The translations under genes were made by a program, and so were the position numbers. Below, piece by piece: positions 15,031-23,280 of a stretch of DNA of 40,245 bases. Within the stretch, counting starts at the first letter, position 1. Every line of letters begins with the position of its first letter. The notes under the pieces are model-generated. The model had not been told where the DNA came from and ran no database searches. It worked only from the letters and a program-made list of their open reading frames with translations. The DNA comes from Geitlerinema sp. P-1104 (GTDB taxonomy: Bacteria > Cyanobacteriota > Cyanobacteriia > Cyanobacteriales > Geitlerinemataceae): NCBI GenBank assembly GCA_012911965.1, contig SMDP01000005.1, positions 1-40,245 of the forward strand. Reading direction: 5' to 3'.

Positions 15031-17925
15031 TTAAAGGGGCAGGTGTACGCAAATCTGAGTCCCCTGTCCCACCTGGCTCTCCACCTCTAGTCGTCCCCCA
15101 TGTAGCTCAACGCAGCGTTGCACAATCGCTAACCCCAAACCCGTCCCGGGAATCGTACCCACATTTTTGGCCCGATGGAAGGATTCAAACAGACGAGGTA
15201 GATCTTCTGCGGGAATACCGATCCCTTCATCTTTCACGCAATAAATTAGCTCCTGATCACGTTTGACTAAATGAACTTCGACAGGTTCGTCAATGCTAGA
15301 ATATTTCAGCGCATTTGAAACTAAATTGCTAAAAATCTGCCGTAGCAGTTTTTCATCACCATTTAGCACCACAGGGGTTTGGGGAACCACCCATGAGAGT
15401 TGGCGATCGCGGGCAATGCTACCCTGGAGCTGTCTTAACAATTTGTCACAAAATTCGCAAATATCGAGGGGTTCGGGGCTAAACTTCAAAGTCCCTGACT
15501 CACTTTTAGCCAAGGTCAGCACATCGTCGAGCAGTTCCGTCATATGACCCACAGCCGACTGAATATCATTGAGCTGTTCGAGCTGTTCCTCCCGACTCCA
15601 ATCGTAGCGTTGCAGCAGTTGGCCGCAGGATTTGATCACTGCTAGGGGGGTGCGAAATTCATGGGAGGTCATCGAGATAAAGCGGGATTTGAGATCAATC
15701 AGCTCCCGTTCCTTTTGCAGTGCTTTAATGACCTCCGCCTCGGCCCGTTTGCGCTCGGTGATATCTTGAACCACCGCCACAAAGTACGGCGCGACCGCCG
15801 GGATCGTCGTCATCTCCCGAGAGGATGGCTCAGAGACAATAGAGGTGGTCACGTGAACCCAAATGGGGCTACCATTGGCGTGCAGAAACCGTTTTTCGAG
15901 GGTGACTGTCTCAGCCGTGCCACTGAGCAGCTCCTCTCGCGCCTGTTCTGACATGGCCAGATCCTCCTGATAGGTCATCTGCAAACAAGTGCGCTGGGCC
16001 AGCTCTTGGGAGGGGTAGCCCAAAATATCACAGAGTTTTTGATTGACAAACTCCCATCGACCCTCCAGAGTAACTTGAGCCACCCCCACCGCCATCTGTT
16101 CAAACAGGGAGCGGAACCGTAACTCACTCCGTTGTAGGGCGATGGTGCGTTGGGCCACTTTGGTTTCGAGTTCCTGGTTAAGTTGGCGCAGGGCCAGTTC
16201 CGCCTCCTTGCGATCGCTCACATCTTGAACAATGCCCACAATCTGTTCCAACTCCCCCTCGGCATCCCGACTCAGGACAATTTCCCGACTATGAATCCAA
16301 TGCCATTGTCCATCAACCCCTCGTAGGCGATATTCCCGTTCCAGAAGTTGACCGGCATTGAGTTGGTCCAGAGAATCGCCAAATGCGCCGATTTCAGAGA
16401 TATCCTCGGGATGAATATGCTCACACCAATGGGGATGACTTAATTCAGTGATGGTTTTGGGGGTATGACCGATGAGGGCCTCTACCTGACCATTGATATA
16501 GACAATCTGCCCGCTACTAGCTTGATAGACATAAAGAATATCAGGAGAGGTATCCGCGATTTGCTGAAAGAGCCGTTGTTGCTCCATCAGGGCAATTTCA
16601 AACTGTTGTCGTTGGGTGATATCAATGCCCACCCCAATGGCGGCCCGACCGCGATCGTATTTTTGGGCTACCACCAGATATTGGAGGCTGGACTCCTCAA
16701 TTTCCAAGGTAATAATCTGACCCGCTGACATGGCCGCCGCCCCCATAAATGCCCGCATAAAGTCAGCAAATTGATGGGAATTATGGCCCGGAAACGCCAA
16801 ATCTTGGTCCAGGAAGTCGTCTGGCTCCAAACCGTAGAGATTGGCAAAGTTGGAGTTCACCCCCTGATAACGTTCATTGTCACCCACCCAGCAGACAATG
16901 CCCGGAATGGCATCGAGAATCGCTCGCAGGCGATCGCTCGTCTGTTGTAACCCCTCCTGAGCCTCCTGGCGCGTGCGGATGCTGGCTCGCAGCATCTCGT
17001 TGATGCTGCGCAGTTGATTGGTGCGAGCTTGCACTCGTTCTTCCAACTCACGGGTGTTGTTTTGTAGAACCGCCTCGGCCCGTTTGTGAGCTGTGATATC
17101 TCGCGCCACCCAGAGGGCGCACATGGTGATTTCCTGAGTCAACAGAGGGAGCGGTAAGGGGGAAATACGAGCCTCAAACCACTGAGTCTCAGGCGTTGAG
17201 TCGTCTGAGGGGTCTTGGGGAGGCAGTTGATATTCATAGCGAATCGTACAACCCTGCTGCCAAGCGCGTTGAATTTGCTCAAAAAATTGCCCCTCACAGG
17301 AAGGGTCAAAAAAGGCATTAATGGTGTCGTTAACGTCTAGGTTGAGGCAACTGTAATCATGACTGGGTAAACCCACATGGAGATTCTCATCATGATCAAT
17401 GCTGATTTCTAGGACAATGTCCGGCATCGTTGACAGCAACATTTGCAGTTTGGTGTAACTGCTGATCAGTTTTTCTTGCAGAAGTTGCTGTTCTTCTAGA
17501 CTCAGGGGGACTTGATGGTCAATCTGGGCCGGATAGCCTTGACAGAGAAGGTCCGTTGCTGACAGACTCCCGATAAGCTGTCCCTGAGGATCGAGAATGG
17601 GCACCGTTTCTCGGGGACTCTGCTGAAGTCGTTGGATCAGATCAGGCCAATCGGGAGGCTGATTCTGTTGTAGGTAGACGGAGTCCCCGGCTTGCGCTAT
17701 CAGACAGCCGAGGCGTTGCTGGCGATCGCACTGCGGATCTCGTAGCAGCGCCAGAGCCTGCTGTTGAGAAAAGCAACCCAGGAAGCGATCGCCCTCCACC
17801 ACAAAGACATTCGCCAGGTTCTCATCCACAAGGGTGGCGATCGCCTCAGCCAGTGACACCTCAGCCCTCAACGTCATGGGTTGTGGGTTACCGATATCCT
17901 GAAATTGTTCATCAAAAATTGCCAT
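15031..17925 (-). CDS. CBS-PAS sensor histidine kinase
   Basis: This soluble 964-residue histidine kinase has no membrane segment. Domain order: a CBS pair at about 5-135 (AEVSLAEAIATLVDENLANVFVVE and SPRETVPILDPQGQLIGSL), PAS at about 165-285 closing with ARDITAHKRAE, a coiled coil, PAS at about 330-450 (IPGIVCWVGDNERYQGVN to GVGIDITQRQQ), PAS at about 450-575 (IVQDVSDRKEAE), PAS at about 600-735 (VVQDITERKRAEAE), DHp with SHEFRTPLAVIKSC (His755), and an ATPase domain with NLVSNALKY (about 867), DEGIGIP (about 899) and GTGLGLAIV. CBS domains often bind adenine nucleotides, so the kinase may sense energy state together with PAS signals. The pseudo-DHp response regulator follows in the same direction. 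Confidence 0.93.
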   Translation of the reverse strand: MAIFDEQFQDIGNPQPMTLRAEVSLAEAIATLVDENLANVFVVEGDRFLGCFSQQQALALLRDPQCDRQQRLGCLIAQAGDSVYLQQNQPPDWPDLIQRLQQSPRETVPILDPQGQLIGSLSATDLLCQGYPAQIDHQVPLSLEEQQLLQEKLISSYTKLQMLLSTMPDIVLEISIDHDENLHVGLPSHDYSCLNLDVNDTINAFFDPSCEGQFFEQIQRAWQQGCTIRYEYQLPPQDPSDDSTPETQWFEARISPLPLPLLTQEITMCALWVARDITAHKRAEAVLQNNTRELEERVQARTNQLRSINEMLRASIRTRQEAQEGLQQTSDRLRAILDAIPGIVCWVGDNERYQGVNSNFANLYGLEPDDFLDQDLAFPGHNSHQFADFMRAFMGAAAMSAGQIITLEIEESSLQYLVVAQKYDRGRAAIGVGIDITQRQQFEIALMEQQRLFQQIADTSPDILYVYQASSGQIVYINGQVEALIGHTPKTITELSHPHWCEHIHPEDISEIGAFGDSLDQLNAGQLLEREYRLRGVDGQWHWIHSREIVLSRDAEGELEQIVGIVQDVSDRKEAELALRQLNQELETKVAQRTIALQRSELRFRSLFEQMAVGVAQVTLEGRWEFVNQKLCDILGYPSQELAQRTCLQMTYQEDLAMSEQAREELLSGTAETVTLEKRFLHANGSPIWVHVTTSIVSEPSSREMTTIPAVAPYFVAVVQDITERKRAEAEVIKALQKERELIDLKSRFISMTSHEFRTPLAVIKSCGQLLQRYDWSREEQLEQLNDIQSAVGHMTELLDDVLTLAKSESGTLKFSPEPLDICEFCDKLLRQLQGSIARDRQLSWVVPQTPVVLNGDEKLLRQIFSNLVSNALKYSSIDEPVEVHLVKRDQELIYCVKDEGIGIPAEDLPRLFESFHRAKNVGTIPGTGLGLAIVQRCVELHGGRLEVESQVGQGTQICVHLPL

Positions 17926-18368
17926 GACAGGAAGAGACCTCTGAAGGTAGACGGCGGCTCAGTAGTTATACATAGAGTTGCTCTTGTGGATTCACGCAAT
18001 TAAAAATCTGTAAATTCGACAGTTTTCATAGTCCTAAATCTCGTTTAATATCGTAAATATCAGGACATAAACCAAGCCAACTTTCTTAAGGAAAGCATAG
18101 CATAATTTAGACTTGTTGCAGGACGTTATTTTTTGTTAATTCTAGCATCAAGCTGCAATAGGATCTTAAACAATCGCAACAAGTCGATGGGTGCTGATTT
18201 TAACGTTTGTTAATCCTTGCTATCAGTCCAATTATCTGATCATCCCTCCTCTGCTGCACCTGACTTATTGCTCGGCTTACCGGATCACGAGTCCCCCTTT
18301 AATGACAACCTCATCCTGGCACTCACATCCTTCTGAGATCATTCACCATCAAATCATCAGGTCAGATC
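17926..18368. other. Divergent intergenic region upstream of the PATAN gene
   Basis: This 443-bp AT-rich spacer separates the CBS-PAS kinase (minus) and the PATAN-domain gene (plus). It holds an exact 10-bp inverted repeat, GACTTGTTGC at 18110-18119 and GCAACAAGTC at 18176-18185, with TTGCAG/CTGCAA (18116-18121, 18153-18158) as a competing inner pairing. CTTTC-TTAAG-GAAAG is at about 18081-18095. Open frames between 18191 and 18368 show no family resemblance. Promoters for both genes should lie here, but I find no convincing hexamer pair. Confidence 0.45.
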
Positions 18369-19160
18369 ATGGAAACCTATTTAGATCCCTCTACTCAATC
18401 CGCTGCCGCCGAGCTGTTACACTACATCCATCATCAAGCCACAGGTCGCCTGATCGTCGTTCACAAATCTACACAATACTATTTCGATTTATTTCAGGGA
18501 CAGATTGCAACCGCCGTTTCCTCCGTACATCGTCGTCGTCGTTGGCAGCGAGCCGTTCAGCAGCAAGTTCCCCAGTTGCAGCATCACCTAGAACCCAAAG
18601 CAACTCAACAGAATTGGGAACGGAGCCATCTGCATCATGGAGTCAGCGAAGGCTGGCTCACCTGCAACCAAGCCAAAGCCATCTTGAGAGACTGCACTCG
18701 AGAAGTGCTATTCTCCCTGACTCATGTCTCCAAATATAAGCTCTACTGGCAAGCAAGTAACAGTAACCTCTGCCCTCGCTGGACCTTGAGCCGCCGCATC
18801 CTCGAAAGCCTATATGAGGAGGTTCAAGAGTTGTCCGCGAACTGGCAGGAACTAGGACTCAAGCCTCAGTGGGTGTATCACGCCTTCCAACTCGATCAAA
18901 GCCTAGATCTGCGTGCCAATGTCTTTTCTAATCTAACTGCCTGTCTCGATGGAACCCATAGTTTCTGGGACTTGACCTCAGATTTATCCGTCAGCAGAGC
19001 CACCGTTAGCCGCATCCTGCATCATTTCTTAGAACAAGGCATCGTTCAACGTCGTCCCCTGGCTGATTTACCGGCAGAGGAACCTCCACAACCCTCCCTA
19101 GCCGAGACGATGGAACTCGACGGTCATATTAGTTATATCCCAGAAATGGTTCTAGCCTAG
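18369..19160 (+). CDS. PATAN (PatA N-terminal)-domain protein lacking a receiver domain
   Basis: This 263-residue protein resembles the N-terminal PATAN/DUF4388-type part of cyanobacterial PatA, PixG and related response regulators: LLHYIHHQATGRLIVVH at the start, the Tyr-Phe-rich strand QYYFDLFQGQIA, then GWLTCNQAKAILRDCTREVLFSL, and a C-terminal helix bundle with LTACLDGTHSFWDLTSDL and ATVSRILHHFLEQGIV. PatA-type proteins normally continue into a receiver domain; this one stops after the PATAN part, so it would have to receive its signal through protein contacts. PATAN proteins function in phototaxis and cell-pattern control, but no chemotaxis genes are nearby. A good intrinsic terminator follows. 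Confidence 0.75.
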   Translation: METYLDPSTQSAAAELLHYIHHQATGRLIVVHKSTQYYFDLFQGQIATAVSSVHRRRRWQRAVQQQVPQLQHHLEPKATQQNWERSHLHHGVSEGWLTCNQAKAILRDCTREVLFSLTHVSKYKLYWQASNSNLCPRWTLSRRILESLYEEVQELSANWQELGLKPQWVYHAFQLDQSLDLRANVFSNLTACLDGTHSFWDLTSDLSVSRATVSRILHHFLEQGIVQRRPLADLPAEEPPQPSLAETMELDGHISYIPEMVLA

Positions 19161-19188
19161 ATGTTCAACCTCTCTAGTGATGCCTCTC

Positions 19189-19220
19189 AAGGTCTGCTCC
19201 CGCGAGCGGACCTTATTTTT
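19189..19220 (+). terminator. Intrinsic terminator after the PATAN gene
   Basis: AAGGTC-T-GC and GC-G-GACCTT form a stem closed over TCCCGCGA, followed by ATTTTT. It begins 28 bases after the PATAN stop codon. Confidence 0.75.
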
Positions 19221-19351
19221 ATGGCCATCGTGATCCCCAGCCTCTCCATCTCCCCTGGGACTGTTGCCCATTTTGTACTCCAGATTGCAATTAGGGCCTT
19301 TGGATCTCGCTAGGCTAAAGACAGTGTCCCGAAGGACGTTGTTATTTAGGG

Positions 19352-19414
19352 CTGTCATTTAGCCTTAAAAGCGTTACAATTGTTTACATAAAGGAGAAAT
19401 TTACTCATTTCTCC
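19352..19414 (+). promoter_or_regulatory. HLR1 element overlapping a -10, followed by a hairpin, at the sigma factor gene
   Basis: GTTACAAT-TG-TTTACATA (19373-19390) fits the HLR1 consensus of two 8-bp repeats (G/T)TTACA(A/T)(A/T) two bases apart, the binding site of the response regulator RpaB. The first repeat contains TACAAT (19375-19380), which sits 17 bp from CTGTCA (19352-19357), so the box would cover the -10. That position is associated with repression in low light and release in high light. GGAGAAAT-TTACTC-ATTTCTCC (19393-19414) forms an 8-bp perfect stem at the start of the leader. Confidence 0.7.
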
Positions 19415-19492
19415 CCTTCGGCCGTCCTGAAAGTACCCGCACGACTTAAGCCAACACGAGTTCGTCGTAACCCAACCTCAAGCACCTCCGTT

Positions 19493-20449
19493 ATGAAGAC
19501 TGCTCAGACCTCTACCGACTTAGTCCGTACCTATCTCCGAGAAATTGGTCGGGTTCCTCTGTTAACCCACGAAGAGGAGATCCTATACGGCAAACGAGTT
19601 CAAAAACTGGTTGCACTCGAGACGATTCAAGAAGAACTGGCCCAACAACTCGATCGCCAACCCACCCGCCAAGAGTGGGCCGAAGCCGCCAAACTGACTC
19701 AGCGACAGCTTCAGAAAGAGATTGAGAGTGGCGAAGTTGCCAAACGTAAGATGGTGGAAGCCAACCTCCGCCTGGTGGTGTCGGTGGCTAAAAAGTATAT
19801 TAAACGCAATGTCGATTTGTTGGACTTGATCCAAGAAGGCACCATTGGGATGCAGCGTGGGGTAGAAAAATTTGATCCCACCAAGGGCTATCGCTTCTCA
19901 ACCTATGCCTATTGGTGGATTCGTCAGGCCATTACTCGGGCCATCGCCGAAAAGGGCCGCACCATCCGTCTGCCGATTCACATCACCGAAAAACTTAATA
20001 AAATTAAGAAAGTTCAGCGTCAACTGACTCAAGAACTGGGGCGGGCCCCAAGCATCAACGAAATTGCTGAGTCTATGAGTCTCACCGCAAAACAGGTCAG
20101 GGACTATCTCGAACGCTCCCGTCAACCTTTATCTCTGGACTTACGAGTCGGAGAAAATCAGGATACAGAACTGGCGGACTTACTCGAAGATGATGGCCCC
20201 TCCCCTGAAGACTTTGCGGTGCAGTCCTCCCTCCGCAGCGATCTCGAAACCCTCATGGCTGATTTAACGGCCCAGCAGCGGGAAGTCTTAGCCCTGCGGT
20301 TTGGCTTGCGGGATGGAAAAGCGATGACGTTAGCCAAAATTGGCGATCGCCTGAAAATCTCTCGCGAACGAGTACGACAGATTGAACGGGAATCCCTCAC
20401 CAAGTTACGCAAACGCAAGGCTGACATGGGTGAGTATCTTGCCAGTTAA
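19493..20449 (+). CDS. Group 2 RpoD/SigA-family sigma factor
   Basis: This 318-residue sigma-70 family protein is of the cyanobacterial group 2 type (SigB/SigC/SigD-like). The short region 1.2 opens [23 protein letters not shown]. Region 2 contains [20 protein letters not shown] and the -10 recognition helix [18 protein letters not shown], region 3 is [15 protein letters not shown], and region 4 ends with the -35 helix-turn-helix [20 protein letters not shown]. It lacks the long acidic region 1.1 of a primary SigA, and its length matches group 2 members. The HLR1 box in front suggests light-stress control, which would fit SigD best, but I cannot fix the orthologue. Convergent with the PAS-GAF kinase downstream. 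Confidence 0.92.
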   Translation: MKTAQTSTDLVRTYLREIGRVPLLTHEEEILYGKRVQKLVALETIQEELAQQLDRQPTRQEWAEAAKLTQRQLQKEIESGEVAKRKMVEANLRLVVSVAKKYIKRNVDLLDLIQEGTIGMQRGVEKFDPTKGYRFSTYAYWWIRQAITRAIAEKGRTIRLPIHITEKLNKIKKVQRQLTQELGRAPSINEIAESMSLTAKQVRDYLERSRQPLSLDLRVGENQDTELADLLEDDGPSPEDFAVQSSLRSDLETLMADLTAQQREVLALRFGLRDGKAMTLAKIGDRLKISRERVRQIERESLTKLRKRKADMGEYLAS

Positions 20450-20456
20450 AGGGAAA

Positions 20457-20483
20457 ATGGGGAATCGAGATCTCGTTCCCCAT
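20457..20483. terminator. Hairpin between convergent sigma factor and kinase genes
   Basis: ATGGGGAA and TTCCCCAT (8 bp) enclose the palindrome CGAGATCTCG with a one-base bulge. On the plus strand no T-run follows; on the minus strand the stem is followed by a short T-run (TTTTCCC). It could serve as a terminator for the kinase gene or both genes. Confidence 0.5.
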
Positions 20484-20538
20484 CTCGGTTCTCACAGCAA
20501 CCGTCCGTCAAGCAACGTAGTTGGTTTGACTAGCTGCA

Positions 20539-20573
20539 GAATCCCCTCACCTTCAGGTCGGGGAGTATGTCAA
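20539..20573 (+). mobile_element. Isolated right-end remnant resembling IS200/IS605-IS607 (omegaRNA 3' end)
   Basis: The layout GAATC + hairpin (CCCC..ACCT-TC-AGGT.GGGG) + AG + a few bases + TCAA matches the right end that follows tnpB genes, which also forms the 3' end of the omegaRNA scaffold (compare ISDra2: GAATC, hairpin, GAGGTTCAA). No tnpA or tnpB coding sequence is visible on either side. It lies in the 128-bp gap between the sigma factor and kinase stops. Family assignment rests on motif memory. Confidence 0.5.
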
Positions 20574-20577
20574 GGTA

Positions 20578-23226
20578 TCAGTCAGGATTAAGCTGGAGTT
20601 GTTGCTGCCGGTTCGGAAACACCACCCGGAAGGTTGTCCAGCCATGGGAACTTTCGACGCTAATCCGTCCATCGAGTTGTGTCACCAGTTTTTCAATCAG
20701 GGCTAATCCTAAGCCGGTTCCCCCTTGTTTCCAGGGATCAGCATTGGGGATACGGTAGAACTTCTCGAAGATTTTAGGCAGTTCCTCTGGGGGGATGCTG
20801 GCTTGGTTACGAATGGAAAATTCAATCCCCTCTCGTGAGTCTGAGTCTTCCTCCCCTAAGATCTCACATTGACGGATGTGTAAATGGATATCGCCTCGGG
20901 TTGCTGTATACTTGCAGGCGTTGTTTAAGAGTTCCACTAAAATCCTCTCCAGGTTGAGGCGATCGCAGACAAAGGGCGGTAAGTTCTTGGGACAGTCTAC
21001 ATGCAATCCCTGTTCGCGATCGCTGACTCGGGTGTAAAACGGACGGGTTAAGGTCGGAATCCACTCATTGAGGTTAATCAACGACATCGAAATTAGATAA
21101 GCATTATTTTCCAGTCGTTGTAAATCCAGTAAATCCTCAACCAGTTCCTCTTCCCGAGTACATTCAGTATTGAGGATATTCAGATAGCGTTGAATGCGAG
21201 TGACTTGAGCGGTATTAACCAGTTGCGGTTCTGGGCTGTCCACTTCTTCGGGAACAAATAACTTCAACATCTCAATCGCCAGTTTCATATTAGCAATTGG
21301 CGTGCGTAACTCATGGGAAACGGCACTGAGGAAATCATCTTTTAAGCGATTGAGTTTTTCCAATTCCGCCACTTGGGTTTGTGCCGCTTGATAAAGTCGG
21401 GCTTGACGGATGGCGATCGCACATTGATTGGCCACCTGTTGCACCAAGCGAATTTCTAAATCCGTAAACTGGTATTCAGCATGATGAACTAACCATAAAT
21501 CTCCCAAAACCCCTTGATTATCAAACAGAGGGCTAGCCAACATCGCCACCCGTCCTCGCACCGGATTGGGAATCAAAGAACAGAATTGAAAGTAGCATCC
21601 ATCCATCAGTTGCGTGTAGAGTTCCGGGAAATTTCCCATCTGCGAGACTCGCCCCTGAGACGCGGGAATAAAGTTCGTATATTCATAGCAAATAGTTGAG
21701 GTTCCTTGGTCTAAATCATACAAAGCCGCATTACAAGAGCCAACCCCTAACACCACAGCTACTTCCCGAACCGCCGTTTGGACAATTTGGCTCTCATCGA
21801 GGCTATCACGGACTTTATCGGTGATTCGTTTGAGCATGGCATCGAACTCGATCGCCTGCTGTAACTGTTGCGTTCGTTCCCGAATTTCATTCTCTAAAAC
21901 TTCCCCTTGTTGTTGAACTTTCTCAAATAAATGGGACTGTTGAATGGCGATCGCCACCTGGGTTGCCAGTTGCTGTAACAGTTCCACCTCCAACGATTGC
22001 CAATGCCGCTCCTGCCGACATTGATGAGCCACCAATAAGCCCCAGAGACCGCCATGATCCAGTCCTTCCGAGGATTGCAGTAAAATAGGAACAATTAAGC
22101 TTGATTTTATTTGAAAAGGATTGAGCAGGGTTTGTAACACAGGATCGGTTTCTTGGGAAATATCATTGATCAGATAACTGCGACCTTTGAGATAGCGTTG
22201 CAGTTCCGGGGATTCCTCATAATTTAAGGGGATTTGATGATCAAGCATCGGTTTCCAAAGCCGATCCACAGACTCAACCACCACAACTCCATGACAGTTT
22301 GGAACTTCCGCTGGGTTCGCATCAAAGCGGTAAATCAACACCCGATCACTATCGAGGAAATGGCGAACTTCCGACACCGTCGTTTGTAAGATCTCCTCTA
22401 AATTGAGGGACTGGCGAATCCGTTGGGCGATCGCACTCACCAACCGTTCCCGTTCCGCCTGTTGTCGTAACGCCAACTCCGTTTCATGACGCTTGGTAAT
22501 ATCGCGAATAACCCCCTCAATGGCGATCGCCTCACCCGTGGGACTATACACAAACGTATCCTGCTGTTCCGTCCACACCAAATGGCCATCCCGATGGAAC
22601 CAGCGTAAACTCAACGGCGAACCCGTCACCGCATTCCCCTGAAGTAACCCTTGCAAGCGAGGCAAATCATCAGGGTGAACTTGGCTGAGCAACAGATCCT
22701 TATCCTCATAATAGACTTGAGGTGGATAGCCCATCAGACGTTCAATACTAGGACTGAGATACTCAAAACCCGGATCAGGGCCGAGGCGGTAGGAATAGAG
22801 CGTATCACAGGCATTATCGACCAATTGGCGAAATTGGGAAAACTCCTGTTCCGGCCTTCCATAATCCTGTAACTGCACAAACCCATAATGGCTCTGATCC
22901 AGCAGCACAGGACTCAGGGTGACATGAACCGACATCAATTTCCCCCGGCCGGGACGACGGCGAATCATCACCTCAACCGTCTCCCCCACCATCAACTTAG
23001 CCCAATGTCGCTTCCACACCGCCGTTGTCCATTGGGGAATGAGTTTGCTGATGGGTTTCTCAAGCAGATCAGCCACGGGATAGCCGAGAGTCTGGCCCAC
23101 TCCCGGCTGGATCGAGAGAATACGCCCTTTTTGATTAAGCCAGAGAAATGTGGAACTTACAGGATTCACAATGGTTGGCCACTCACTAACAGTTTGACGG
23201 TGAGGCCGGTTGATACCTCCGAACAC
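20578..23226 (-). CDS. PAS-PAS-GAF-GAF sensor histidine kinase
   Basis: This 882-residue soluble kinase has PAS at about 20-130 (FLWLNQKGRILSIQPGVGQTLGYP), PAS at about 130-255 (IEGVIRDITKRHETE), GAF at about 265-440 (ETTVSEVRHFLDSDRVLIYRF with QCRQERHW), a coiled coil, a second GAF at about 465-615, DHp with SHELRTPIANMKLAIEML (His638), and an ATPase domain with LLNNACKYT and GGTGLGLAL. The G1 box is unusual: the usual DxGxG is RNQASIPPEEL, a form I associate with a cyanobacterial kinase subfamily. The first GAF resembles bilin-type GAF domains in overall pattern, but no clear chromophore Cys-His pair stands out. It follows phzF by 54 bp on the same strand. The cognate regulator is not adjacent. 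Confidence 0.92.
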   Translation of the reverse strand: MFGGINRPHRQTVSEWPTIVNPVSSTFLWLNQKGRILSIQPGVGQTLGYPVADLLEKPISKLIPQWTTAVWKRHWAKLMVGETVEVMIRRRPGRGKLMSVHVTLSPVLLDQSHYGFVQLQDYGRPEQEFSQFRQLVDNACDTLYSYRLGPDPGFEYLSPSIERLMGYPPQVYYEDKDLLLSQVHPDDLPRLQGLLQGNAVTGSPLSLRWFHRDGHLVWTEQQDTFVYSPTGEAIAIEGVIRDITKRHETELALRQQAERERLVSAIAQRIRQSLNLEEILQTTVSEVRHFLDSDRVLIYRFDANPAEVPNCHGVVVVESVDRLWKPMLDHQIPLNYEESPELQRYLKGRSYLINDISQETDPVLQTLLNPFQIKSSLIVPILLQSSEGLDHGGLWGLLVAHQCRQERHWQSLEVELLQQLATQVAIAIQQSHLFEKVQQQGEVLENEIRERTQQLQQAIEFDAMLKRITDKVRDSLDESQIVQTAVREVAVVLGVGSCNAALYDLDQGTSTICYEYTNFIPASQGRVSQMGNFPELYTQLMDGCYFQFCSLIPNPVRGRVAMLASPLFDNQGVLGDLWLVHHAEYQFTDLEIRLVQQVANQCAIAIRQARLYQAAQTQVAELEKLNRLKDDFLSAVSHELRTPIANMKLAIEMLKLFVPEEVDSPEPQLVNTAQVTRIQRYLNILNTECTREEELVEDLLDLQRLENNAYLISMSLINLNEWIPTLTRPFYTRVSDREQGLHVDCPKNLPPFVCDRLNLERILVELLNNACKYTATRGDIHLHIRQCEILGEEDSDSREGIEFSIRNQASIPPEELPKIFEKFYRIPNADPWKQGGTGLGLALIEKLVTQLDGRISVESSHGWTTFRVVFPNRQQQLQLNPD

Positions 23227-23280
23227 TCCCCTGGGTTCATTGTAACCATGGGGATTCGAGGGCTGGATATCTGAGGGATT

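Larger units (their letters stand above)
19161..19492. other. Intergenic region before the sigma factor gene
   Basis: These 332 bases hold the PATAN terminator (19189-19220), a stretch with no recognisable signal (19221-19350), the HLR1/promoter region (19352-19390), a GGAGAAAT/ATTTCTCC hairpin (19393-19414), and about 80 bases of leader up to the ATG at 19493. A 50-codon frame begins immediately after the PATAN stop but overlaps the terminator and looks random. Confidence 0.6.

Noticed and set aside
19161..19313. 50-codon ORF beginning immediately after the PATAN stop codon
   Set aside because: It runs through the PATAN terminator, has no ribosome binding site, and shows no family resemblance.
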